Positions 17,060-26,644 of a DNA stretch of 64,000 bases are shown in pieces. The notes beneath the pieces were generated by a model that saw nothing but the letters and a program-made list of their open reading frames with translations, ran no database searches and had not been told where the DNA came from. Both the position numbers and the translations under genes were made by a program. Each line of letters starts with the position of its first letter. Position 1 is the first letter of the stretch. Origin of the DNA: Deltaproteobacteria bacterium RIFCSPHIGHO2_01_FULL_43_49 (lineage in GTDB: Bacteria; UBA10199; SPLOWO2-01-44-7); NCBI GenBank assembly GCA_001798075.1, contig MGRG01000003.1, positions 1 through 64,000 of the forward strand, written 5' to 3'.

Positions 17060-20000
17060 ATTTTTTTCCCATCCGTCTTCTTAGAATATAGAACATAAAA
17101 ACCAGAACGCCGTATCCAACAATGATGTAGAGCATAAAACCTAGAACCTCGAACTTAGAACTTAGAACGTAGTTTGCATTCAACTGACAATTTCCTTTGA
17201 CATAAGATGCCGTGGGACCATGGAAAGAAGTCGGTTCGTTGACATTTTCACTCTTTTCTTTATCGGAGCCCTCCTCTAATGCCTTGGAAAGCTGCGCACT
17301 CTCCAATGCTTCGTCCAAATTAAGCTGTGTTTCCCTCTCATTTCTTGGCGTCGCATCGATGGCTCCCAACAAAGAGTCCAACATGTCGATCCTGCTGTCC
17401 GCTTTTGAACTTAGAACTTGGGACTTAGAACTTAGAACGCTGTTGACTGAAGCCATCAGCGCGTTCAAATCCTTCTCAACCTTATAAGGAACTTCCAGCA
17501 TCGCTTTATCCATCACACCCGTTTTCCAAGTCGCGACAATTTCGGTGGCCATCTTTTGGTCCCTGACTTCAAAGGGCATTCGGTAGAGATAATCGATCGA
17601 AACCTTGTCCAAAGCGGATATTTTAAGTTTATAAGAGCGAGTGTCCACCGGCGTTTCGCTTCCGGTCGAGGCCGTTTCGATCAATCCACCCGATGGGAAA
17701 ATTTCTTTGACGTCGACCACCACATCTTGATCACCGGAGTTTGTGAAAGTCAGTTTTGAATCGACCACTTCGCCAGCATTGAGTTTGTCTTCCTTGGGTC
17801 GCACATATTCAATGAGATCCGCCAACGCAGCCTTCGCCGCAGCATCATTGTTTGTGGCAACGAGACCGGCATTTGCCGTCACCTCAACAATATGGCCATC
17901 ACCATAGCGATGGTGCCTAGCGGCACTTTTTAAATCAGATACAACGCTCAGCATCGAAAGGGGTTCGCCATCCCCCGCACTCCAATTTTCTTTAAACATC
18001 TGCCAGGGCTTGCCATCCATTTGGCTAAAACCTGCCAAATTGATAAATGCCTCTCCCTTGTCGATGCGACTCTTGAGTTCCTTCAAGGTTCGGATGACTT
18101 TTTCATCCTCATCCGCAAAATTCACAACCAGTGAATCGGTTGCGAAGATAAAGGTGGTAAATTTATCGGAGCGCATCGCATGGATAAATTCGTCAAGGTT
18201 GTCCGTGATTTTGAAATAACCTCCCATCTCTTTGAGTAAATCCACCAAGAAGTCCGCATTCGGACGCGGATCTTCGGGACGCAAATCAAAGGTCTGGAGC
18301 AAATAAACTAAGGTGCGCGGCATGGCGAAATCTTGTCGCTCAATCATCACATCGATCAGTTGCGCCACAAATTTCTTTTCGGGCGAAAGATTTCCAAGTT
18401 TATCCTTGGCTCGCCAGGTGACGGTGTGGGAACCTGCCCCCAGATGAATGACATCAAACGGCCCCTTGTAGAGTTGCCAAGGGCCGTCATCAATGCGGTA
18501 TTCCGTGATGTCGTTGCCAACACCGGTGGTGTTTCCATCCAGGGAGATTTTGGTCTGACGGGTTACATATTGATCCCCATCTCCCTGATTCAAGGCCATC
18601 AAGGGGTCGGGAGGCGTGTTATCCACGACGACACGCTGGGTATTCGTCGGTTCGATATTGCCCAGAGTGTCTGTGCCGCGATTGTGAATTTGAAAGTCCC
18701 CCTCAGTTGGAATCTGGAAAGGTCCCGCGATTTTCCAATCTTCCTCGTTGATTTTATATTGCGTCTTATCCAGGTCATTCCGCTCCGTTTTTGTTTCAAA
18801 ATCAAAAGGTGTGGCCGAGGTGACATAGACAAAGCCTTCATCGGGGACTTTGGGATCTCCAATGATGAGTTTTGTTATGGGAGGTGTGCCGTCGAGATTG
18901 ATGTTGAAAAGCTTTTTGAATTCCTCGTTATCGAGATGATCTTTGGCCCAGTAGTAGATAAACTTTAATCCATCGCTTAAACCCACAAGACTGAAAGGCT
19001 TGTCATAAACCAGTGTTTCATCCACTTCCGGCGTTTCGACAAAAATATCTTTGATGCCCACGCCATCCGGGTCTTGGGCTTCCAGCGTGATGGGCGTGGT
19101 TGGCGAAATCCAGGCGGTATCGAAGTCACCAATCTTTGGCTCACCGATTGTTATCGTTGTGGCCGGCGCCGTTTTATCCAGACGGAATTGCAAGGATCTC
19201 TCCTGCTCCTTGTTTCCAAGGTTGTCTAAAGAAAGAAAACGGAGAGTATAATCGATGTTTTCCATGGGGACCCTGAAAGGCCCCGCAAAATCCTGGAAGG
19301 CGGCATCCCCGAAGGTGTATTGAATCTTTTGGACGCCGGAAGCAGGCACAGGATCGGTGGCACTCAAAAGGATTCGAGAGTCGTTGGCAAGCCAGCTTTT
19401 CCTTTCCTTATCCACAAACCAGGGACCCGTGACATCGATAAAAGTTCTGGGTGGCAGGCGATCGATAAAAATTTCTCCAGAGGCTTCTTGGGACTCCCCT
19501 GAGACAGGCTTGGAGCGGTTCCCCGCCGGATCTTCCGCGATCACTTTGAAACGATACGTTCCATCAAAAGCCGGATTTTCCGCCAAATTGGTCCCGTCCC
19601 AACTAAATTGATGCTCTGCGGGAGGGATCGCTACTAAATCGGAGGCCTCCTTGATCTCAAATCCTTCCGGTGATTCCAGATGAAGTTCTGTCTGGATGTC
19701 TTGATTGGCTAGGTTGTCACCAATTTGATAACCCACTTGTAAAATGTCGGAAAGCAAATCGCCATTGGGTGAAAAATTCAAAACCTGACCACCAAGCAAA
19801 GTGACTTGTGGTGGCGTAATGTCATAAACTAAGTTGCCGGTTTTGGTTTCGGATAGGTTGCCTTGGGAATCGGAGACTTTAATTTCATAAGTGTAGAGGC
19901 CTTCGGATAATAAACTGCGTTCTAAGTTCGAAGTACTAAGTTCTAAGTAGCCATCCCAAACGAGCTTATCTTCGTAAGGCTTTCGATCCCAAATGACATG

Positions 20001-23000
20001 ACGAGTTCCATCGCTGCCAACGAGTACAAAATTGACAAAAAGTTCTTTGGAAAAATTGTCCGTTGCAAAGACCAAAAATTCAATCGTGTCTTTTCTGCCG
20101 TCTCCGTTGGGAGAGATGGCATTTGGGACTCCGGAGACCAAAAGCGTCGGCGCAACATCGTCTAACTTCAACTCAACGCTTTTTTCCAATTCGATATTTC
20201 CGAGATGGTCGATGCTTCTATAAGAAAGCGTTCTACGTTCTAAGCCTGCCCCGAGCGAAGTCGAGGGGTTCGACGTTCTAAGAGGGTCGCGATAGACGGA
20301 CCAGGGATCGTTATCAAAACGATATTCCATGCGGGCCACACCGACAGGTTGGATGCCGTCATCGAAGGCCTTCAAAATAATTTGTGTTTCTGGAGTGACG
20401 ATAAAAACGTTTCCAAATTTCTGGTATTGGCCATCTGCAACAACGGTGGTGACCGGCGGTGTGGAGTCCAGAACGACTTGACGACTTTGCACGTCGCCCC
20501 GCAACCCGTTGGCATCTACCGCGTAATAGTCAATCGTGTAGAGGCCGTCATCGCCACCTGACAGGTCAAAAGGTTCCAAATAAGCCTGATACGTTGCGCT
20601 ACCTGCCCGATACTTAATTTGGGTTAACGAGCCACCGCTGGCAGCGATGGTGAAGAGGGTCTCACCGGTTACCCATTGCTGATTGTTTTGTACATAGTTT
20701 GGTCCAGAAAGCGAAAGTGCAAGACTGGTTTGCGATGCCACTTCAGAATCAAGAGTTTCCTGAATTTTAACGGTCCCAAACCGTGGCGTTTCCACGTTTC
20801 CATTTTTGTCGGTTGCCCTATAAACGATGGTGTGTGTTCCCATAGTGAACGGAATGGTGAGGGGCTGGAAATAATCAATAAAGGTTTCGCCGTCCCAGAC
20901 ATATTCGATTTTTGCCACACCCGCCACTTCATCGGAGGCCTTGATCTCCACCACGGAATCATGGCCTGCGGTAATAGAGCCGCCATCAGCGACAGCTTGC
21001 CCATTGACCAGCAAAGTGGATTGGCCGGCGTTGTTGTCGATCGCGACGGGTAACTCGTGGCGAATGGTTTCCCCTCTGTCATTTTGAGCTTCAAAAACAA
21101 GTATGAGAGAACCATCCAGATTGGAAACATCCCAAGGAATATCAAACTGGGCTTCATTTCCTGTATGGATGAAGGTTTCTCCATAACGAATGGTGAGATT
21201 TTGAATGGGGGCCAATTGACCATCCTGTTCCACCTGGCCTTGTATATTGACGATGCCCTTTAGATATTCGTCTGTCCTGGGACTTGTAATTTTAAACTTC
21301 GCAAACTGTTTTCTGGCCAGAAAGTACTGTGAAAAATGCTCTAGGTTTGCGGTGAAACGATAGACATCATCGGTGGGATCGGAAACGTTGCGAATATCCA
21401 GTTGAGCGATGGTCACCAAGCCCTCAAGGAGTTCATCACCTGCCAAATTGTAGATTTGCAGGTCCGAAGCATCAGCCACACCAAAGACATCACGGATTTC
21501 TTCGGGGGTGAAAACCAATTCCAGTTGGACATGATAACTGGGATCGATTTGGATGTTGTCCGGCTTGATATCAAAAATGGGACCCAAGGGCGCCACACCG
21601 CTTGGCAAACGGAAATCGGCCTCGTTTTTGGGAACGGGGTTGATCGTGATGAGTTCCGGCTGTGAAAGTGATCCTGGGCCAAAAATGAGAGAAGAACGTT
21701 TGAATGTTGAATCGACACGGGCAAACTCTCCTTCGTTGAGTTCGCTGGTGTCCACCTTGTGCCCAATTCCGATATTGAAAGTATCTTGATTGACCTTTTC
21801 CGAGTTGGGATCTTTGGTCTTTAAAACGAGTGTGTAATTTTTGCCATTGAGTTTGGTGACATCCCAGTGGGCCAGGATATCATTGGCGACGGCATTGTGG
21901 GTTCGCGGAGGAATTTTCACCCATGAAGGGTTTTCCTTTGAGGCATCATAATAATAGAGTTCATAATTGGACGAAGCGCTTCCCACAATTTCCACAAAGC
22001 GTTTGGGCTGGGCCTCGGGAAGGAGTTTTAATCGAAATGTATCTTCGATGTTGCCATTTCGTGGTTCGCGAACGCCGCTATTATATGCAACATCTTGAAC
22101 ATGAAAAATGTTCAGGGCATCGGTGCCAGCATCGAGAGGATTGTCCCCATCCTCTTTATCAACAGAGACATTGGGATAGCGAACCTCAATCTGCCAGTCG
22201 GTCAAATGGACGACATTAGAAAAGGTGTAGAGATTTCGCTCAGGATCTTGCCCCCAAACGTTAGGAACATAACCCTGGGCTGGGTATCCTTCGCTCACAT
22301 CATTATAGAAATTGATCGGCCGCGTAAAATAGTGAAACTGATCCTTGTTAAATCCCCGGTGCCAACCCCAGATTTTGCGGTATGGAACTGGAAGTGTGTA
22401 GGGATCATCGCGGTCACTTTTAAATTCGGTGATTCGATTGCCATAGTTATCACGCGTTTCAGCTTGGAGGGTGCCGCCACTTAGCCAACCAGCCAGAGCT
22501 GGCAAAACAATGGTTGAACCGTTGGAACTGCTAGAACTGGGATAGCCGTTGACGGTGTCACTCAAACCAAGATTATAGCCTGTGATCCAGGAATCAATGA
22601 CATCAGTTTGGCCGCTCCCAATGGAAGCACTATAAGATACCAGATTGGTATTTGGAGGAGGAAGCGACAAACTATTCAAGGTCTTGTTGCTCGAAGTTGT
22701 CGGTGCAGATTGACCCGGAATGGGCCAGGAGCGGGTGGCTTGAGCAGAACCGTGTGTGGTTACCTCAATTTCCCCGCATTGATGTAAGTAACCACCAATA
22801 TAACCACCTAGTGCCAGCAGTTGATCTCTCCAGTCATTGGGTCTGGGTCCATTCGGATACAAGGGGGAAGGACAATAAGGAACCCAACCAGGGCAACCTC
22901 CAAAGAAGCCCCCGTCACAAGAAGTATAGACAGGGACCGGGCCTAGAAGGACTTCGCCATCGGAGTAGCCGCACAAATATCCGCAGGACTGTCCTGTATT

Positions 23001-26000
23001 CACACATCCGGAACCATCACCACCGGTACCATTATAATAAAAACGAACACTCCCATTCTGAAAAAGTGGAGAGTCACTGGCATTCGGAAAAAGTTGGGAA
23101 CTGTTTGCTGGCATTTCAATAATTTCCCCTACGGAACGGCTTGGAAGACGCAGGTCACCCGTATATTGAGATGCTAAAGTGAGTGCCTTTTGAGAATAGG
23201 TCTCTTGAGATGTAAAAATCCTGGCACCGCTACCCCGAAATATCACATCAAAACTCTGAATGGGAAGACTGTTCCCCACTGTTATTTCTCTGAACAATAC
23301 CCCGCCGAAACCATCATTGGCTGCTCGAGTTGCCGATTCATAATCAGGGGGATAAGCTAAATCTCGAACATCACCACCGGGGCCAGAACGACCACCAGTA
23401 AAAGGAGAATAATTAATAGCCCAGACACCATTAGACCCACTACGACATTGATATACGGGCTGCTTGACGGTATTGGGGTTCGTTTGCGTATAATTCTCCT
23501 CCCCATACGCACTAATCTGATAGTTGAAGGGAACCTCCACATAACCACTCCCAACAGAGCGCCAAATAAAATCAGGGCTGCCGGCCATGGAGTACAAAGT
23601 GCCATTGTTAACAAAATCTTCCTTTTCATCCCCTTTTAATTCATTCAACTTGGCGGTAAGGCCTGAGTCCAAAACGAGTTGCTCCAAATGAACGACAATA
23701 TCTTTGATAGCTTTTTCATCATTGCCCAAGTCAATACCCGTGGCGGTCAGGCGGACAACATAATCCCGGTCGGCGGTCAGAATAATTCCATTATCCGCGG
23801 AGCCATCCCACAAAACCGAATCGGTTTTTCGAATCTGATCCGCAAGTAATGTCTTTTGTAAAACGCCGCCTTCTTCTGGCTTGGCATTGAAGACTTGCAA
23901 TGTAACCTTGGCATCCTTAGTCAGGGCAAACGATAGGGTCGTTTTTTCCGGTTCCAGATCCGCTCCAAATCCAAAGGGATTTATATGATCCGGTGTGGCC
24001 GTAAAAGAATTGATCGCCAAAATATCTCTGGCTGAAAACCCGCGGGCCACATCAAATTCCAGAGATTCATCTATCGCCACTCCCGTTCCATCGATGGCGT
24101 TGGCAGTAATGCGGATTTTATAATGACCCCCGTCGACATTGCGGCCCAATGTGTTCGTTCCATTCCAAACAAAATTATAAGATGCGGGCGCTTGTTTGTT
24201 GAAAGAATAAGCAGAAACAGCAGCGCCAAGCGAACCATTGTTGTAAGGAAAAATATCAATGTGAATGTTGGAAGTTTCATTGGCGAGCGTATAGCTGATC
24301 GTCGTGCTTGGGTTTTCCCTCGAAATGAGTGCATTCGAAAGCGGAGCCGTTATAATACGAGGGCCTTGATAGATGGGATTGAGCGGGTTTCTGGGATCGA
24401 AGAGATCATTGGGATCTAAAAGCGGATCGGTTGCCAGGGCGTTATGCACACTGACGATCGTGGTATCATAATTTACTTTGCCAATTGTGTTGCCGTTGCT
24501 GTCCAGAACTTTTAGCAAAAGGGTATAATCACCGTTAGGGGTAAACTGCGTTCTAAGTTCTAAGTTCGAAGTTCCAGGTTCGGAAAGAGTTGTGGTGTCA
24601 AAAGTCCCCAACTCGCCGTGCTGAACGGGTCTGCAAGAGACATTGGAATTGGGAAAGCCCAAGTCATTGGACTCATTTTGCGCGTTGTCGGGACATTGAT
24701 TGCGAAGAGGCACAATCAGAGGCAACCACCCGGAACCCACCTTGCCAACATCCACGACCTCGTCAGGAGTGATATTCCAGACACCCGGCCGATAATAAAG
24801 TTTGTAGGCTTTGAAATCGGCATCCAAATTATTTTCGCCAAAATTGGGATCCGTTGCGATTCCACTAACGGTGATTTTTCCAAAGACTCCTGCTCCCTCC
24901 TGAGGCGATTCGATTTCCGCCTTGATCCCATTGACGATCACATTGACTTTTGAACTGGTAATAAAACCCTCTTTCGATTGGGCGACAACCTTGATGATAT
25001 AAGTTCCGGTGTCGAGCGGCGTATCGTCCTTGGGAGTAAAAGTTCCTTTGGTATCGATTCCAGAAAATGTTTCTTGATACTCGCCTGCTGAGCGGGACTG
25101 TTTGGTCATCACCCTTGAAATAAAACGCTCATGAGCATCATAAAGATCGAGCGAGATCAGCGCTTCATCCGAAAGTCGGTAATGAACCTGAACAGAGTCA
25201 TTGACCCCATCGCCGTTGGGAGTGAAAAGTTTGGGAAAGGCGAAGGCATCGGTGATCTTCACCCCTTCCACAAAATTAAAATCGGCTTTTGAATCCCAGT
25301 CATGGATGTTTTCACCCAATAAGATGTGGGAATATTTTTCCAGCTTGTTGCGATAAATCGAATAAAGATCCCAGCCGGTGGCAGTCGAAAAGAGTCCTTC
25401 GTAGAGATCATTGGCCACCACGCCACCTGTTGGCAATGGTTGGCGATAAAGAAGGGGCTCGCGCCAATGAATAACTTGAGTGCCATTGGTTTCAAAAGCC
25501 AGAATATCTTGGGTTTCACTAAGGACGATCAATTCCGGCTCGCGGTCTAAATCGATATCTTCGGCCACAACGCCGGAAATTATTTTTTGGCCTTCCGGCA
25601 TCAAGATATTCAAAAGTTGGTTGCCATTTTTATCGACAGCGACAAGGTGATTTGCTTGAGTGGTATAGATCAGATCAGGATATAAATCGCGATTGACATC
25701 GACAAAAATCGGCGCATCGATGATTTTCTCTGAGCCAGTGGGTAAAGGTAACTGCTTTAACACCTCACCCCCACCCTCTCCCTCAAGGGGAGAAGGAGAC
25801 CAATATTTAATCTCACTTCCGATGACGATAAAAAGATCTTCCAAACCATTATTGTCCGAATCACCAACGGCGACAAATGGCTGGGGCTCAAATGAAAAAT
25901 CTTTTATTTTTTGAAAATCCCGTCGATAAATGTAAACCCTGGATTGTGTTTGAAAAACGATGTCCAAAAGAGAATCATGATTCACATCGGCCAAAATAGG

Positions 26001-26390
26001 TGTGGCTGTTAAATCGTTTTCAGGAAGAGGCTGGCTCCAACTTTGAATTTCCTGACCATTTCCCTTGAAGACATGCAGTTTTAAATCACCGCCATCTTTG
26101 GCTTTGGAAACAGAAACGATTTCTTCTTGCAAATCATAATCGGTATCGACAAGGCGGGGCGTTAGGATGAAAAAGCGGTTTTCCTGTGAAAAATCCTTGG
26201 GCCAGCCGGCTATTATTTTGCCCTCTTTATCCCAGGCGTAAAGCTTTCCATCATTAGAAACGGTAACACGCTCAACAAAATTCGTGGCATCAATCTGGCC
26301 AACCTGGCGGGACTGCGCAAAAAGAGGGTTAGAGATCCAATAAACGAGAGTCAGCAAAAAACTTAAAACCATCCAAAATAGGTGTTTCAA
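17037..26390 (-). CDS. Giant FG-GAP/Ig-repeat surface protein with C-terminal membrane anchor
   Basis: 3117 residues. Signal peptide about 1-26; FG-GAP/VCBS-like propeller about 30-350; a FlgD/CHU_C-like segment near 390-480 opening FTPNGDGVND; several Ig-like repeats. From about 1970 to 2600 there is a run of OmpL47-like repeats (pattern Y-R-x-x-D-x-L-G-N-x-E). A conserved-looking alpha/beta segment near 2690-2860 and an Ig-like region follow. Near 3085-3110 is one membrane helix (FMLYIIVGYGVLVFMFYILR) followed by a basic tail. The protein is therefore anchored with a very long extracytoplasmic part. It carries in-frame heptad arrays at 17138-17172, 17406-17442, 19918-19949, 20228-20283 and 24548-24583. 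It heads the overlapping run of genes that ends in rhs. A role in adhesion or toxin display is plausible but unproven. Confidence 0.8.
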   Translation of the reverse strand: MKHLFWMVLSFLLTLVYWISNPLFAQSRQVGQIDATNFVERVTVSNDGKLYAWDKEGKIIAGWPKDFSQENRFFILTPRLVDTDYDLQEEIVSVSKAKDGGDLKLHVFKGNGQEIQSWSQPLPENDLTATPILADVNHDSLLDIVFQTQSRVYIYRRDFQKIKDFSFEPQPFVAVGDSDNNGLEDLFIVIGSEIKYWSPSPLEGEGGGEVLKQLPLPTGSEKIIDAPIFVDVNRDLYPDLIYTTQANHLVAVDKNGNQLLNILMPEGQKIISGVVAEDIDLDREPELIVLSETQDILAFETNGTQVIHWREPLLYRQPLPTGGVVANDLYEGLFSTATGWDLYSIYRNKLEKYSHILLGENIHDWDSKADFNFVEGVKITDAFAFPKLFTPNGDGVNDSVQVHYRLSDEALISLDLYDAHERFISRVMTKQSRSAGEYQETFSGIDTKGTFTPKDDTPLDTGTYIIKVVAQSKEGFITSSKVNVIVNGIKAEIESPQEGAGVFGKITVSGIATDPNFGENNLDADFKAYKLYYRPGVWNITPDEVVDVGKVGSGWLPLIVPLRNQCPDNAQNESNDLGFPNSNVSCRPVQHGELGTFDTTTLSEPGTSNLELRTQFTPNGDYTLLLKVLDSNGNTIGKVNYDTTIVSVHNALATDPLLDPNDLFDPRNPLNPIYQGPRIITAPLSNALISRENPSTTISYTLANETSNIHIDIFPYNNGSLGAAVSAYSFNKQAPASYNFVWNGTNTLGRNVDGGHYKIRITANAIDGTGVAIDESLEFDVARGFSARDILAINSFTATPDHINPFGFGADLEPEKTTLSFALTKDAKVTLQVFNAKPEEGGVLQKTLLADQIRKTDSVLWDGSADNGIILTADRDYVVRLTATGIDLGNDEKAIKDIVVHLEQLVLDSGLTAKLNELKGDEKEDFVNNGTLYSMAGSPDFIWRSVGSGYVEVPFNYQISAYGEENYTQTNPNTVKQPVYQCRSGSNGVWAINYSPFTGGRSGPGGDVRDLAYPPDYESATRAANDGFGGVLFREITVGNSLPIQSFDVIFRGSGARIFTSQETYSQKALTLASQYTGDLRLPSRSVGEIIEMPANSSQLFPNASDSPLFQNGSVRFYYNGTGGDGSGCVNTGQSCGYLCGYSDGEVLLGPVPVYTSCDGGFFGGCPGWVPYCPSPLYPNGPRPNDWRDQLLALGGYIGGYLHQCGEIEVTTHGSAQATRSWPIPGQSAPTTSSNKTLNSLSLPPPNTNLVSYSASIGSGQTDVIDSWITGYNLGLSDTVNGYPSSSSSNGSTIVLPALAGWLSGGTLQAETRDNYGNRITEFKSDRDDPYTLPVPYRKIWGWHRGFNKDQFHYFTRPINFYNDVSEGYPAQGYVPNVWGQDPERNLYTFSNVVHLTDWQIEVRYPNVSVDKEDGDNPLDAGTDALNIFHVQDVAYNSGVREPRNGNIEDTFRLKLLPEAQPKRFVEIVGSASSNYELYYYDASKENPSWVKIPPRTHNAVANDILAHWDVTKLNGKNYTLVLKTKDPNSEKVNQDTFNIGIGHKVDTSELNEGEFARVDSTFKRSSLIFGPGSLSQPELITINPVPKNEADFRLPSGVAPLGPIFDIKPDNIQIDPSYHVQLELVFTPEEIRDVFGVADASDLQIYNLAGDELLEGLVTIAQLDIRNVSDPTDDVYRFTANLEHFSQYFLARKQFAKFKITSPRTDEYLKGIVNIQGQVEQDGQLAPIQNLTIRYGETFIHTGNEAQFDIPWDVSNLDGSLILVFEAQNDRGETIRHELPVAIDNNAGQSTLLVNGQAVADGGSITAGHDSVVEIKASDEVAGVAKIEYVWDGETFIDYFQPLTIPFTMGTHTIVYRATDKNGNVETPRFGTVKIQETLDSEVASQTSLALSLSGPNYVQNNQQWVTGETLFTIAASGGSLTQIKYRAGSATYQAYLEPFDLSGGDDGLYTIDYYAVDANGLRGDVQSRQVVLDSTPPVTTVVADGQYQKFGNVFIVTPETQIILKAFDDGIQPVGVARMEYRFDNDPWSVYRDPLRTSNPSTSLGAGLERRTLSYRSIDHLGNIELEKSVELKLDDVAPTLLVSGVPNAISPNGDGRKDTIEFLVFATDNFSKELFVNFVLVGSDGTRHVIWDRKPYEDKLVWDGYLELSTSNLERSLLSEGLYTYEIKVSDSQGNLSETKTGNLVYDITPPQVTLLGGQVLNFSPNGDLLSDILQVGYQIGDNLANQDIQTELHLESPEGFEIKEASDLVAIPPAEHQFSWDGTNLAENPAFDGTYRFKVIAEDPAGNRSKPVSGESQEASGEIFIDRLPPRTFIDVTGPWFVDKERKSWLANDSRILLSATDPVPASGVQKIQYTFGDAAFQDFAGPFRVPMENIDYTLRFLSLDNLGNKEQERSLQFRLDKTAPATTITIGEPKIGDFDTAWISPTTPITLEAQDPDGVGIKDIFVETPEVDETLVYDKPFSLVGLSDGLKFIYYWAKDHLDNEEFKKLFNINLDGTPPITKLIIGDPKVPDEGFVYVTSATPFDFETKTERNDLDKTQYKINEEDWKIAGPFQIPTEGDFQIHNRGTDTLGNIEPTNTQRVVVDNTPPDPLMALNQGDGDQYVTRQTKISLDGNTTGVGNDITEYRIDDGPWQLYKGPFDVIHLGAGSHTVTWRAKDKLGNLSPEKKFVAQLIDVMIERQDFAMPRTLVYLLQTFDLRPEDPRPNADFLVDLLKEMGGYFKITDNLDEFIHAMRSDKFTTFIFATDSLVVNFADEDEKVIRTLKELKSRIDKGEAFINLAGFSQMDGKPWQMFKENWSAGDGEPLSMLSVVSDLKSAARHHRYGDGHIVEVTANAGLVATNNDAAAKAALADLIEYVRPKEDKLNAGEVVDSKLTFTNSGDQDVVVDVKEIFPSGGLIETASTGSETPVDTRSYKLKISALDKVSIDYLYRMPFEVRDQKMATEIVATWKTGVMDKAMLEVPYKVEKDLNALMASVNSVLSSKSQVLSSKADSRIDMLDSLLGAIDATPRNERETQLNLDEALESAQLSKALEEGSDKEKSENVNEPTSFHGPTASYVKGNCQLNANYVLSSKFEVLGFMLYIIVGYGVLVFMFYILRRRMGKKYGNIRHQ
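17138..17172. repeat. Heptad array next to the membrane anchor
   Basis: Five units encoding YVLSSKFEVLG directly before the C-terminal transmembrane helix. The stop-prone unit is TTCGAGG. A sister array at 17406-17442 has TCCCAAG at that point. Confidence 0.75.
20228..20283. repeat. Composite of heptad units and a CCGAGCGAAGTCGA repeat
   Basis: GTTCTACGTTCTAAG, then the GAGCGAAGTCGA-family insert, then GTTCGACGTTCTAAG, all in frame. A repeat of one family has landed inside an array of another. Confidence 0.7.
24548..24583. repeat. Heptad array between Ig-like domains
   Basis: Five units giving GTSNLELRTQFTPNGD, the same peptide as in the unrelated rhs gene. Confidence 0.8.
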
Positions 26391-26644
26391 TGGCGACCTC
26401 TATTATATCTTCGTCAATTCTTTCCAAAAGTTGCTTAGCCCTTTTGAGAGGCAAATGGCGTGCCAAATGACGTAAATAAAAAACAGTATAAATCACATTA
26501 AATTTGTTTTTTAACATATTGATTTATATATAGTTTTAAAAAGACTTATTTGATGAGAAAAATAGACGATTAATTTTTAAATCAGGATTGTACTAAAAAT
26601 GGCACATTATGTACCAGTTTGGAGACACTCTCTCTGATCGTTAT

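Noticed and set aside
26329-26517. 62-codon minus-strand frame overlapping the start of the FG-GAP gene
   Set aside because: Overlaps the signal-peptide coding region and matches nothing. It may be chance.
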